Origin: Chitinophagaceae bacterium
GTDB taxonomy: Bacteria > Bacteroidota > Bacteroidia > Chitinophagales > Chitinophagaceae
DNA: 64,000 bases
Direction: 5' to 3'
Assembly (NCBI GenBank): GCA_016720825.1
Contig: JADKJV010000011.1
Span: forward strand, 62,001-126,000
Each line of letters begins with the position of its first letter. Positions within the stretch are counted from its first letter, which is position 1. The position numbers were made by a program, and so were the translations under genes. The notes under the pieces are model-generated. The model saw only the letters and a list, made by a program, of their open reading frames with translations, was not told the DNA's origin and searched no databases. Shown here one piece after another: positions 56,833 to 64,000 of the stretch.

Positions 56833-58716
56833 TCAGTTGGCTATTTCACTGAGTTCCAGCCAGCGGAGTTCTTTTTCATCCAGCAGGCGGGTGATCTCAC
56901 CAATGCGGTGGGAGAGCTGCTCCAGTTCCGAAAAAGGCGCTTCACCGCTGTTGAGCTTTCTGGTGACCTCTTCTTTTTCACGGGAGAGCCTGCTGATTTC
57001 ATCTTCCAGCAGCCCGAACTCCCTTTTCTCCTTGAAACTCATCTGTCTTTTTTCTGCTTTGGGAGTTGTTTCAGCCTTAGCGGCAGTATCACTGTTTTTT
57101 TCAGCGTAATCCGTTTTTTGGGCTTCCGCTGCTTTGGCAATCCGGAACTGGGAATAGTTGCCTGGATAATCCCTGATCTCACCATCCCCTTCAAAAACAA
57201 AAACGTGATCCACCAGTCTGTCCATAAAATAACGGTCATGCGATACACTCAGCAGGCAACCGGGGAATTCAGTCAGGAAATTCTCCAGCACTCCGAGGGT
57301 GGGCAGGTCAAGATCATTCGTGGGTTCATCCAGCACGAGGAAATTGGGGTTGCGGAATAAAATCGACAGCAGGTGCAGTCTTCTTTTTTCACCACCACTC
57401 AGTTTGCTGACGTAAGTATATTGCTTATCGGGTTCGAATAAGAACAGTTGGAGGAATTGCGCAGCACTCAGGCTGCCACCACTGGCCAGGGGAAAACTTT
57501 CAGCCATGGTTTTCACAAATTCAATCACCCGCATATCTTCTTTCAGGATGAGGCCCTGTTGGGAATAGTTACCGAATATCACCGTATCGCCTACATTCAC
57601 TTTGCCGCTGTCGGCATGTTCAATTCCCTGCAGGATATTGATGAATGTGGATTTGCCGGCGCCGTTCTTTCCCACGATGCCGATCTTCTCACCTTTTTTG
57701 AAAGTATAATCGAAGCCTTTGAGTATAACCGTATCGCCAAAACTTTTATATACTTTTTTCAGTTCGATTACTTTGCCGCCCAACCTGTTCATTTTCATGT
57801 CCAACTGCAGTTCTTCCTCGGCCATTTGTTTTTTAGCGGTTTTCTCCACCACATAAAAATTATCCTGACGGCTTTTGCTTTTTGTGGTACGGGCCTTGGG
57901 TTGCTTGCGCATCCATTCCAGTTCGCGGCGGTATAAATTACGGGCTTTGTCAATCGAGGAGGCTTCGTTTTCAGCACGGGCTGCTTTTTTCTCCAGGTAG
58001 TTGGCGTAATCACCTTTGTAAACATGCATATCCTGTGCGTGCAGTTCCCAGATTTCATTGCAAACTGAATCGAGGAAATAGCGGTCGTGCGTTACCAGCA
58101 GCAGCGTGATGTTTTCTTTATCGAGATAATGTTCCAGCCACTCCACCATATCTACGTCGAGGTGGTTGGTCGGTTCATCCATGATCAGCAACACATGTTT
58201 GTGTTCAAAGCCGATATCAATCAGCGTACGCGCCAGTGCCACTCTTTTTCGCTGGCCACCACTCAGCGTTTTCACTGACTGGTCGAGCTGGTGGATATTG
58301 AGTTTGCCAAGCACTTGTTTTACTTTGGCGTCAAAATCCCAGGCACCAAGTTCATCCATGCGGATGATGGCTTTGTTCAGCATTTCCGTATTGCCTGCTT
58401 CATTAGCCGCTTCATAATCCCGGATCGCTTTGATGAAAGTATGTTCGTGGAAGAAAATATTGTCGAGGATTGAAAGCTCCTCGCGGAACGCGGGTTCCTG
58501 TTCAAACAGCACCACATCCACTTCTTTATTGATCCAGCATTTGCCTTCATCCGGGGTTTCCTTGCCTGCCAGGATTCGCAGCAGGGTTGTTTTACCCGAG
58601 CCGTTGCGGGCAATGAGTGCTATTTTATCACCTTCTTCTATATTAAATGAAATGCCTTCAAAAAGAGGCTGGATACCGTAACTCTTGGTCAGCCCTTCCA
58701 CCGATACATAATGCAT
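56833..58716 (-). CDS. ABC-F family ATPase (Uup-like)
   Basis: 627 residues, two ABC domains and no membrane helix. Walker A GRNGSGKT-like (ARNGSGKTTLL, about 37-47; GKNGAGKSTFI, about 350-360), signatures TLSGGQRKRVALA and KLSGGEKRRLHLL, Walker B LLIMDEPTNHLD and FLVLDEPTNDLD, and the interdomain linker with RRELEWMRKQPKAR, characteristic of Uup. The C-terminal coiled coil (about 555-620, FGLLEDEISRLSREKEEVTRKL) is the DNA/rRNA-binding part. ABC-F proteins act at the ribosome; Uup also affects transposon excision. Fifteen bases downstream of the J-protein gene. Confidence 0.94.
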   Translation of the reverse strand: MHYVSVEGLTKSYGIQPLFEGISFNIEEGDKIALIARNGSGKTTLLRILAGKETPDEGKCWINKEVDVVLFEQEPAFREELSILDNIFFHEHTFIKAIRDYEAANEAGNTEMLNKAIIRMDELGAWDFDAKVKQVLGKLNIHQLDQSVKTLSGGQRKRVALARTLIDIGFEHKHVLLIMDEPTNHLDVDMVEWLEHYLDKENITLLLVTHDRYFLDSVCNEIWELHAQDMHVYKGDYANYLEKKAARAENEASSIDKARNLYRRELEWMRKQPKARTTKSKSRQDNFYVVEKTAKKQMAEEELQLDMKMNRLGGKVIELKKVYKSFGDTVILKGFDYTFKKGEKIGIVGKNGAGKSTFINILQGIEHADSGKVNVGDTVIFGNYSQQGLILKEDMRVIEFVKTMAESFPLASGGSLSAAQFLQLFLFEPDKQYTYVSKLSGGEKRRLHLLSILFRNPNFLVLDEPTNDLDLPTLGVLENFLTEFPGCLLSVSHDRYFMDRLVDHVFVFEGDGEIRDYPGNYSQFRIAKAAEAQKTDYAEKNSDTAAKAETTPKAEKRQMSFKEKREFGLLEDEISRLSREKEEVTRKLNSGEAPFSELEQLSHRIGEITRLLDEKELRWLELSEIAN

Positions 58717-58731
58717 GCGGCAAAGATAAAC

Positions 58732-59382
58732 CTATCGGGCCATCTGCCAGAGAAAGAGCGCAAGCAAAACGGTGAGCAGGAAAATGAGTACAGGCTGCCA
58801 TTTATCCAGCCGGCCCCGCTTTCTTTTTTCCTGTTCGATGATTTGGAGCAGGTCGAGCATAGACTGGTCATGACCAGCCAGGTTTTGCAAAGCTTTGAAA
58901 ACAGGTGCCGCGTGTGTATGGTCAAGCGGAGTAAGCGCTTTGGCAAGGATCAGGATAATCTCTTTGATGGTTGAAGGCTCCCTGAACTGGTGAAGCTGTT
59001 CAATATTTTCATCAGACAATAAATCCAGTATATATTCCTGTAAGCCGTGCTGGTCAAGGCGATGGATATCCAGCCGGGATACATAGCGTTCCAGCTCCAG
59101 GGAAAGTTTGAGTATGCTGACCGGAGTGACTGCTTCACCGGTTCTTTTATTGCCGGTGCTTTGCTGGTACCAGCGTTGCTGGAGGTAGATTTCTTTTTTA
59201 TTCGGGTTCGACAGGGTGTCGTAAGCTTCCTGTATTTCCCGGAAGCGGGTAGCTGCGTACTGATCACCGGGATTTTTATCGGGGTGGGCAATCATCACCA
59301 GCCGCCGGTAAGCTTTTTTAATTTCAGCCAGGCTGGCAGAAGGCGGCAGTTCGAGTATCGCAAAATAATCGCGGAGCAGCAT
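58732..59382 (-). CDS. membrane-anchored J-domain protein
   Basis: 216 residues. J domain 1-68 with the HPD tripeptide (MIAHPDKNPGD) that triggers DnaK ATPase, a middle helical part, and a single C-terminal membrane helix about 195-213 (WQPVLIFLLTVLLALFLWQ), so the J domain faces the cytosol. It lacks Gly/Phe-rich and zinc-finger regions, i.e. type III. It would recruit DnaK to the inner membrane. Transcribed with the ABC-F gene. Confidence 0.92.
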   Translation of the reverse strand: MLLRDYFAILELPPSASLAEIKKAYRRLVMIAHPDKNPGDQYAATRFREIQEAYDTLSNPNKKEIYLQQRWYQQSTGNKRTGEAVTPVSILKLSLELERYVSRLDIHRLDQHGLQEYILDLLSDENIEQLHQFREPSTIKEIILILAKALTPLDHTHAAPVFKALQNLAGHDQSMLDLLQIIEQEKRKRGRLDKWQPVLIFLLTVLLALFLWQMAR

Positions 59383-59525
59383 AATGTCCGCGAAGGTAGC
59401 CCTTCAGCTAAAAAAATGGAATGGTTTTCGCAGTTGTTTTACAACCAGTTTACATTTAAAACAGTCTTTGCTTCTGAATTAGCTGTATTTTTAAAGACCA
59501 GTTAATTCATTTAAAACTATTCAAT

Positions 59526-60284
59526 ATGAAAAATATCAGAAACAGCCGGCGCGAATTTATCATTACAACCGGTAAAGCCGGTATTGCAGCAGGGCTATCC
59601 CTGGCTTCCATTCCTGCGCTGGCAAAAGTGACAGCTTCCGGGCACTTCACAGGTGCTGTGGAGGAAATCCCCTGGGCACAACAACCGCTTCCCTATGCCT
59701 ATAATGCACTAGAAACAATGATAGATGCCCTGACCATGGAAATCCATTATTCAAAACATGCATCTGCTTATGCCAAAAACCTGGCAGATGCTGCCAAAGC
59801 GGAAAATGTGGATACGGGAAAAATTTCACTCGTCACCATGCTGAGAAAAGTGTCCGGTTATTCTGCCAAAATGCGGAACAACGGCGGCGGTCAGTATAAC
59901 CATGAATTTTTCTGGAAAAGCATGCGTGCGCCTTTATCAGACAATGGGCCTGCCGGTTCATTGCAAGCGAAAATTATCAAGGATTTTGGTTCATTGGAAG
60001 CATTCAAAACCCAGTTTTCAGATGCGGGTAAAAACCGATTCGGCAGTGGCTGGGCATGGCTGGTTCTCGGCGCCGACTCAAAATTATCCATTGGCTCAAC
60101 CCCCAACCAGGATAATCCGTTGATGGATGTATCTGAACTGAAAGGCACACCTTTACTCGGACTCGATGTCTGGGAACATGCATACTACCTGAAATACCAG
60201 AACCGTCGTGCTGATTATATCAATGCATGGTGGAGTGTGGTAAACTGGGACCAGGTGCAGAAGAGATGGGATGCTGCGAAATAA
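59526..60284 (+). CDS. exported Fe/Mn superoxide dismutase, Mn-type residues
   Basis: 252 residues: a leader of about 40 followed by a full SOD. The leader has a twin-arginine motif (NSRREFIITTG) then a hydrophobic stretch (IAAGLSLASIPALA), so Tat export is likely. Metal ligands: His in EIHYSKH, His in QYNHEFFW, Asp and His in GLDVWEHAYYL. Gly at the NNGGGQYNH position and Gln in TPNQDNPL are the manganese-type outer-sphere residues. It removes superoxide in the periplasm. Monocistronic with its own terminator. Confidence 0.93.
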   Translation: MKNIRNSRREFIITTGKAGIAAGLSLASIPALAKVTASGHFTGAVEEIPWAQQPLPYAYNALETMIDALTMEIHYSKHASAYAKNLADAAKAENVDTGKISLVTMLRKVSGYSAKMRNNGGGQYNHEFFWKSMRAPLSDNGPAGSLQAKIIKDFGSLEAFKTQFSDAGKNRFGSGWAWLVLGADSKLSIGSTPNQDNPLMDVSELKGTPLLGLDVWEHAYYLKYQNRRADYINAWWSVVNWDQVQKRWDAAK

Positions 60285-60304
60285 AAGGCGGGAAATAATA
60301 AAAT

Positions 60305-60351
60305 AAAAACGCCATCCGACAATTCATTTGAAATTGAACGATGGCGTTTTT
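60305..60351 (+). terminator. bidirectional terminator after SOD
   Basis: 12-base perfect stem AAAAACGCCATC (60305-60316) / GATGGCGTTTTT (60340-60351), with an inner CAATT/AATTG stem in the loop and T residues on both strands. It can also stop the minus-strand hydrolase transcript from 60443. Confidence 0.9.
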
Positions 60352-60442
60352 ATTTTTAGCTGTTCCGGATTGTACCGGAAGTTATGGGAAAAAAGTATAT
60401 GAACTCCTGAGAAATATCAAAATTTGATGGAGAGCAAATTAG

Positions 60443-61300
60443 CTACAACTCCTTTTTAAAGAACTCAATCGTTCTTCCCCATGCCAGTTTTGCTGCTGCT
60501 TCATTATACCGGGTAGGGGCTGTATCATTGTGAAATGCATGATTGGCGCCTTCATACATATATAATTCGTATCGGATATTATTCTTCTTCAACGCTTCTT
60601 CAAAAGCTGGAATACCTGCATTTACACGTTCATCCAGCTGGCCGTAATGCAATTGAAGGGCTGCTTTAATTTTTGACACATCTTCTGCAGATGGCTGCCT
60701 GCCATAAAAAGCAACTGCCGCTTTTAAAGATGGAACGTTCACGGCCAGGTTATTGGCCATGGCGCCGCCCCAGCAAAAACCAACACAGCCGGCTTTGCCG
60801 TTATAATCTTTGCGGGTGCTGAGGTATTCAAATACCCGGATAAAATTTTGGAGGCTGTCCTCCGCTTTCAGTTCCTGGAATTTTGTCCGCGCCTCATCTT
60901 CATTGGCCGGTGTACCGCCGAGCGGGGCAAGTGCATTGGGGGCAATGGCCAGGAATCCGGCTTTGGCAGCACGTCGGGTTACATCTTCAATATGTGCATT
61001 CAGTCCCCTGTTTTCATGTATTACAACAACGGCTGAATAAGGCTTATTCTCCAGCGGACGGGCTACATAAGCCTGCATCTCTCCGTTCACGCCGGCATAA
61101 CTGATACGTTCCGTAAATAAGTCGTCCTGGGGTGTTACCGCAGCATGGGCATAGTTCACTTCCAGCATGGGTAAAAGCGTCATGGCAGCGGCTGTGCCTC
61201 CTGCGAGGATTGCCAGTCTTTTGAGGAATTCCTGCCGGTTCAGGGGTTTATGTGTGTACTCATCGTACAGGTTGATAATACGCTGGTCCATTTGTTTCAA
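60443..61300 (-). CDS. exported dienelactone-hydrolase-family protein
   Basis: 285 residues. The leader (NRQEFLKRLAILAGGTAAAM, about 21-40) resembles a Tat or Sec signal after a ~20-residue extension; the second arginine is Gln, so Tat use is doubtful. The alpha/beta-hydrolase core has the DLH cysteine nucleophile C176 in GCVGFCWGGAM, the Asp in YGQLDERVNAG and the His in EGANHAFHND, the complete triad. Family members split lactones such as dienelactone; many are broad esterases. Convergent with SOD. Confidence 0.92.
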   Translation of the reverse strand: MKQMDQRIINLYDEYTHKPLNRQEFLKRLAILAGGTAAAMTLLPMLEVNYAHAAVTPQDDLFTERISYAGVNGEMQAYVARPLENKPYSAVVVIHENRGLNAHIEDVTRRAAKAGFLAIAPNALAPLGGTPANEDEARTKFQELKAEDSLQNFIRVFEYLSTRKDYNGKAGCVGFCWGGAMANNLAVNVPSLKAAVAFYGRQPSAEDVSKIKAALQLHYGQLDERVNAGIPAFEEALKKNNIRYELYMYEGANHAFHNDTAPTRYNEAAAKLAWGRTIEFFKKEL

Positions 61301-61445
61301 TTTTAGGTATTAAAGTTAGTGCTGGATATGATTTTTTTTTAATTTATTTTGCAGGAGAATAACCCCCGGAAAATTTCCGGAGTCACAAATCGTTCTAATT
61401 TTTAATGCGGGATCGGTTACACCCTTTAGTACTAAAACCAGCCTC

Positions 61446-63254
61446 ATGCGAAAAAGCCTGCTTTCCATTATTACAACAATGTCTGTTCTCGCTTTGTTCT
61501 TTATTTCCTGCCAGCCTGATATAGATGATCCCAATCCACCCGTCAATCCCGGTAGTGGTAACCAGGTGAATGATAATATCATGGTTACTGCCGGTATCCG
61601 CGGGATTGTGATTAATGAGAACGGACAGCCCATGAGCGGTATCACCGTTACCAGCAGTACGTATACAACAACCACTGACCGCTATGGCATGTTCTATTTT
61701 AAGAATATCAGCATGTCGAAAGCAAATGCGACTGTAAAAGTGGAGCAGACCGGTTACTTCACTGCGTTCAAAACATTCCCTGCAACGGTTGGACGTACAC
61801 ATACTGTCAGGTTAAGGTTGATTCCCAAAACAAGCGCCGGAAATTTTACAGCTTCATCAGGAGGTACAATTAATATTGGCGGCGGTGCGAAAATGGTAAT
61901 GCCTGCCAGTGCTGTTACAGATGCATCCGGGAATGCCTATACCGGACAGGTGAATGTCGCCATGGCCTGGATCAATCCTGAATCAAGTATACTTCCCGAA
62001 CTGGTGCCCGGTGATCTCCGTGGTATAACAACAGGCGGGGAAGAAAGAGGTTTGTCAACTTATGGTATGATTGGTGTTGAACTGACCAGTCCTTCCGGGC
62101 AGGTTTTGAAAATCGCTTCCGGCAAAACCGCGGAACTTACCTTCCCGGTGCCGGCCAGTCTTGCCGGTACTGCGCCCGCTACAATAGACTTATGGCATTT
62201 TGATGAAGCCACAGCACGCTGGAAACAGGACGGCACTGCCACTAAAACCGGAAATAATTATATCGCACAGGTAAGCCATTTTTCATTCTGGAATTGTGAT
62301 GCACCTTATCCGATGGTGAATTTTTGTGTAACGCTGGTGAATGCGAATGGTAATGCACCATTGATCAATGTACAGGTGAGGATCAAGAGACCCAATGGTA
62401 CTTATGGATATGGATGGACAGATTCATTAGGTAATGTTTGCGGTAAAGTCCCCAAAGGAGAGGCGCTGGTACTGGAAGCGATTGACCAATGCAATAATAT
62501 TGTGTTTACCCAGAATATCGGGCCATACAATACAGATTATACTTTAGGGCAGGTTGCCGTAGTAATTCCTCCTGCAAATTCTTTAACGATCACAGGTACG
62601 GTGGTTAATTGCGCCAATGCAAACGTGACCAGCGGATATGCGATCGTTTATACTTCAGGTGCATACGGATATAATGTCCCTCTTACCAACGGAACTTTTT
62701 CTTTAACTATTCTTCGTTGTAGTTCCTCTTCAGTCAACTTTACGGTGATTGGCGTGGATAATAATGCGGTACAGCAAAGCGTGCCGGTAAGCGGTACCGG
62801 TACCAGCGGTACCGTAAATGTGGGAACGATACAGGCCTGTGGTACTTCTTCGGCCCAGTATGTTGAATTAATCATCAATGGAACGCCTTACAATTTTGTT
62901 TCACCGCCCAGTACAATCACTGCAATTGATTCGTCGGCAATAATTATCAACCCGCCATACCAGACTGAGACTGATATTTCGGCAATCAGTTATGGGCTTG
63001 GCTCTAATAGTTATTGTTTTATATCGTTTTTCCATAGCGGAGTACCGGGATTACTTCCCCTTGCGGGAATTAGTTTCTACATTGACCCGGTTGTCCAGGG
63101 ATGGCTTATTACCACTGTGAACCCCAAGGCCAACATTACCACCTTACAACCCATTGGCGGTTTTATTGAAGGAAGCACCAATGTGGTGATTAACTCCCCG
63201 ACACTGGGGGGTGTTGTGAATGTGCAGTGTAATTTCAGGGTCAGAAGAAGTTGA
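61446..63254 (+). CDS. lipoprotein with carboxypeptidase-regulatory-like domain
   Basis: 602 residues. Lipobox cysteine at about 21 (LALFFISCQPD). A carboxypeptidase-regulatory-like beta domain at about 55-125 (GIRGIVINENGQPMSGITV, TDRYGMFYFKN) is followed by a beta-rich region with a ZU5-like feel (MVMPASAVTDASGNAYTGQVNV, LWHFDEATARWKQDG), then repeats of Ig-like strands rich in Asn, Gly and Thr. Probably a surface-exposed outer-membrane lipoprotein of unknown role. A 7-1-7 palindrome CCGGAAA-A-TTTCCGG at 61366-61380 lies 66 bases before the start and could be an operator. Confidence 0.85.
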   Translation: MRKSLLSIITTMSVLALFFISCQPDIDDPNPPVNPGSGNQVNDNIMVTAGIRGIVINENGQPMSGITVTSSTYTTTTDRYGMFYFKNISMSKANATVKVEQTGYFTAFKTFPATVGRTHTVRLRLIPKTSAGNFTASSGGTINIGGGAKMVMPASAVTDASGNAYTGQVNVAMAWINPESSILPELVPGDLRGITTGGEERGLSTYGMIGVELTSPSGQVLKIASGKTAELTFPVPASLAGTAPATIDLWHFDEATARWKQDGTATKTGNNYIAQVSHFSFWNCDAPYPMVNFCVTLVNANGNAPLINVQVRIKRPNGTYGYGWTDSLGNVCGKVPKGEALVLEAIDQCNNIVFTQNIGPYNTDYTLGQVAVVIPPANSLTITGTVVNCANANVTSGYAIVYTSGAYGYNVPLTNGTFSLTILRCSSSSVNFTVIGVDNNAVQQSVPVSGTGTSGTVNVGTIQACGTSSAQYVELIINGTPYNFVSPPSTITAIDSSAIIINPPYQTETDISAISYGLGSNSYCFISFFHSGVPGLLPLAGISFYIDPVVQGWLITTVNPKANITTLQPIGGFIEGSTNVVINSPTLGGVVNVQCNFRVRRS

Positions 63255-63271
63255 TTCTATATAATAATGTT

Positions 63272-63299
63272 AAAGGCTGCAGCTATGCAGCCTTTTTTT
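63272..63299 (+). terminator. intrinsic terminator of the lipoprotein gene
   Basis: 10-base perfect stem AAAGGCTGCA / TGCAGCCTTT with loop GCTA and a run of T, 18 bases after the stop codon. Confidence 0.92.
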
Positions 63300-63448
63300 A
63301 TGCCCAATATGCAAGGTTTTGCTAAAATCCTGTTGCTGACAGGAATAGCTGCCACGGATGGCATAGTTATAGCGTCAAATGGTGGGAAAGGCAGAGTGTA
63401 AGAAGAAAACCACAAAACCGATCCGTTCATCAAATAAAAAGTCAGACC

Positions 63449-64000
63449 ATGAAACGCATGTTATTAAACGCCTCCTTGTTTTGCGCGCTGTTGCTGGGAA
63501 GTGTTTTTACAAATCAGGCAAAAGCGCAGCAGGATTACCGCGATGATGATGTATCCTACCAGACATTCTATGACGAACTGAGTCCTTACGGCCGCTGGAT
63601 TGAATATCCGGAATATGGCTATGTGTGGACTCCGGACGCCGGTCCCGATTTCAAACCGTACAGCACCAATGGACATTGGGTGTGGTCTGATGACTACCAG
63701 TGGACCTGGGTTTCCGATTACGAATGGGGCTGGGCTCCTTTCCACTACGGTCGCTGGTTCCAGGATGATGAATACGGCTGGATGTGGGTTCCCGGTTACG
63801 AATGGTCAGGTGCCTGGGTAGCCTGGAGAAGTGGTGGTGATTATTATGGATGGGCTCCGATCCGTCCGGGTATCACGATTGATATAAATTTCTCCCTGGG
63901 TAATTATTATGCACCCGATGATTACTGGTGTTTTGCCCCGAGAAGTTATATTACTTCACCGCGTATCTGGGATTTTTGCCTTGACCGCAGGCAGAACTAC
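63449..64000 (+). CDS. YXWGXW-type (DUF6600-like) secreted protein, 3' end outside window
   Basis: 184 codons to the edge, no stop. Sec signal about 1-27 (ending NQAKAQQ). The mature part is packed with Trp/Tyr/Gly repeats (YGRWIEYPEYGYVW, GHWVWSDDYQWTWVSDYEWGW, HYGRWFQDDEYGWMWVPG, YYGWAPIRPG), the pattern of DUF6600/YXWGXW proteins, which are exported and of unknown function. ATG 63449 is the only good start for the signal. Confidence 0.88.
   Translation, partial: MKRMLLNASLFCALLLGSVFTNQAKAQQDYRDDDVSYQTFYDELSPYGRWIEYPEYGYVWTPDAGPDFKPYSTNGHWVWSDDYQWTWVSDYEWGWAPFHYGRWFQDDEYGWMWVPGYEWSGAWVAWRSGGDYYGWAPIRPGITIDINFSLGNYYAPDDYWCFAPRSYITSPRIWDFCLDRRQNY

Noticed and set aside
61316..61675. 119-codon minus-strand frame at the start of the lipoprotein gene
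   Set aside because: Antisense to the signal and first domain of a well-supported lipoprotein.

Overview
The window reads as a piece of a Bacteroidota chromosome, most likely Chitinophagaceae or a close relative. Pointers are a TonB-dependent receptor with a carboxypeptidase-regulatory-like N-terminus, paired DUF1573 proteins, a fused alpha/beta 2-oxoacid dehydrogenase E1, a dodecin, a YXWGXW-type secreted protein, many short secreted proteins with Sec signals, TAnnTTTG-type -7 elements, and dispersed intergenic repeats of kinds common in this phylum. No rRNA, tRNA, CRISPR array, integrase or transposase was seen. Both ends cut genes: a multi-PAS sensor on the left and a tryptophan-rich secreted protein on the right.

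Layout. (1) 1-20267 is a signalling island around a two-gene NAD-linked formate dehydrogenase (2569-6922). It holds a PAS sensor with a dead receiver, a stand-alone receiver lacking its phospho-acceptor Asp behind a sigma54-like promoter, an NtrC-type sigma54 activator, a FIST sensor overlapping a hybrid histidine kinase, a CHASE3 kinase, an Rcp1-like receiver and a NarX-like kinase. (2) 20268-28430 is mixed: repeats, an unknown protein, a TonB receptor, a four-helix-bundle gene between inverted G/C-rich tracts, an aminotransferase, two secreted unknowns and an FkbM methyltransferase. (3) 28708-38431 is the most unusual block: a bitopic protein, a large actin/Hsp70-fold ATPase, a bitopic coiled-coil protein and a 1759-residue membrane protein joining a SEDS-like (RodA/FtsW-like) region to a complete penicillin-binding transpeptidase. 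It looks like a rearranged cell-wall elongation machine. (4) 38553-64000 is largely housekeeping and transport: DinB, DUF1573 pair, E1, dodecin, TRIC channel, PhzF, DCC protein, YebC, APC and dicarboxylate transporters, DedA, MFS, GT9, ABC-F, J-protein, SOD, dienelactone hydrolase, lipoproteins.

Sequence quality. At least eight genes are split by one- or two-base indels, nearly all in homopolymer runs, and each reads through as a full-length family member once the base is restored (12115, 15284, 22724, 28070, 31443, 44160, 52957, 53572). Sequencing error in a long-read or draft assembly is the simplest explanation, so these are given as single genes rather than pseudogenes.

How it fits together. 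Formate oxidation next to many redox/ligand-type PAS sensors and a sigma54 activator suggests regulated use of formate, but no direct link is proven. The 28708-38431 block suggests a cytoplasmic ATPase filament or switch coupled through two single-pass proteins to a membrane peptidoglycan synthase.
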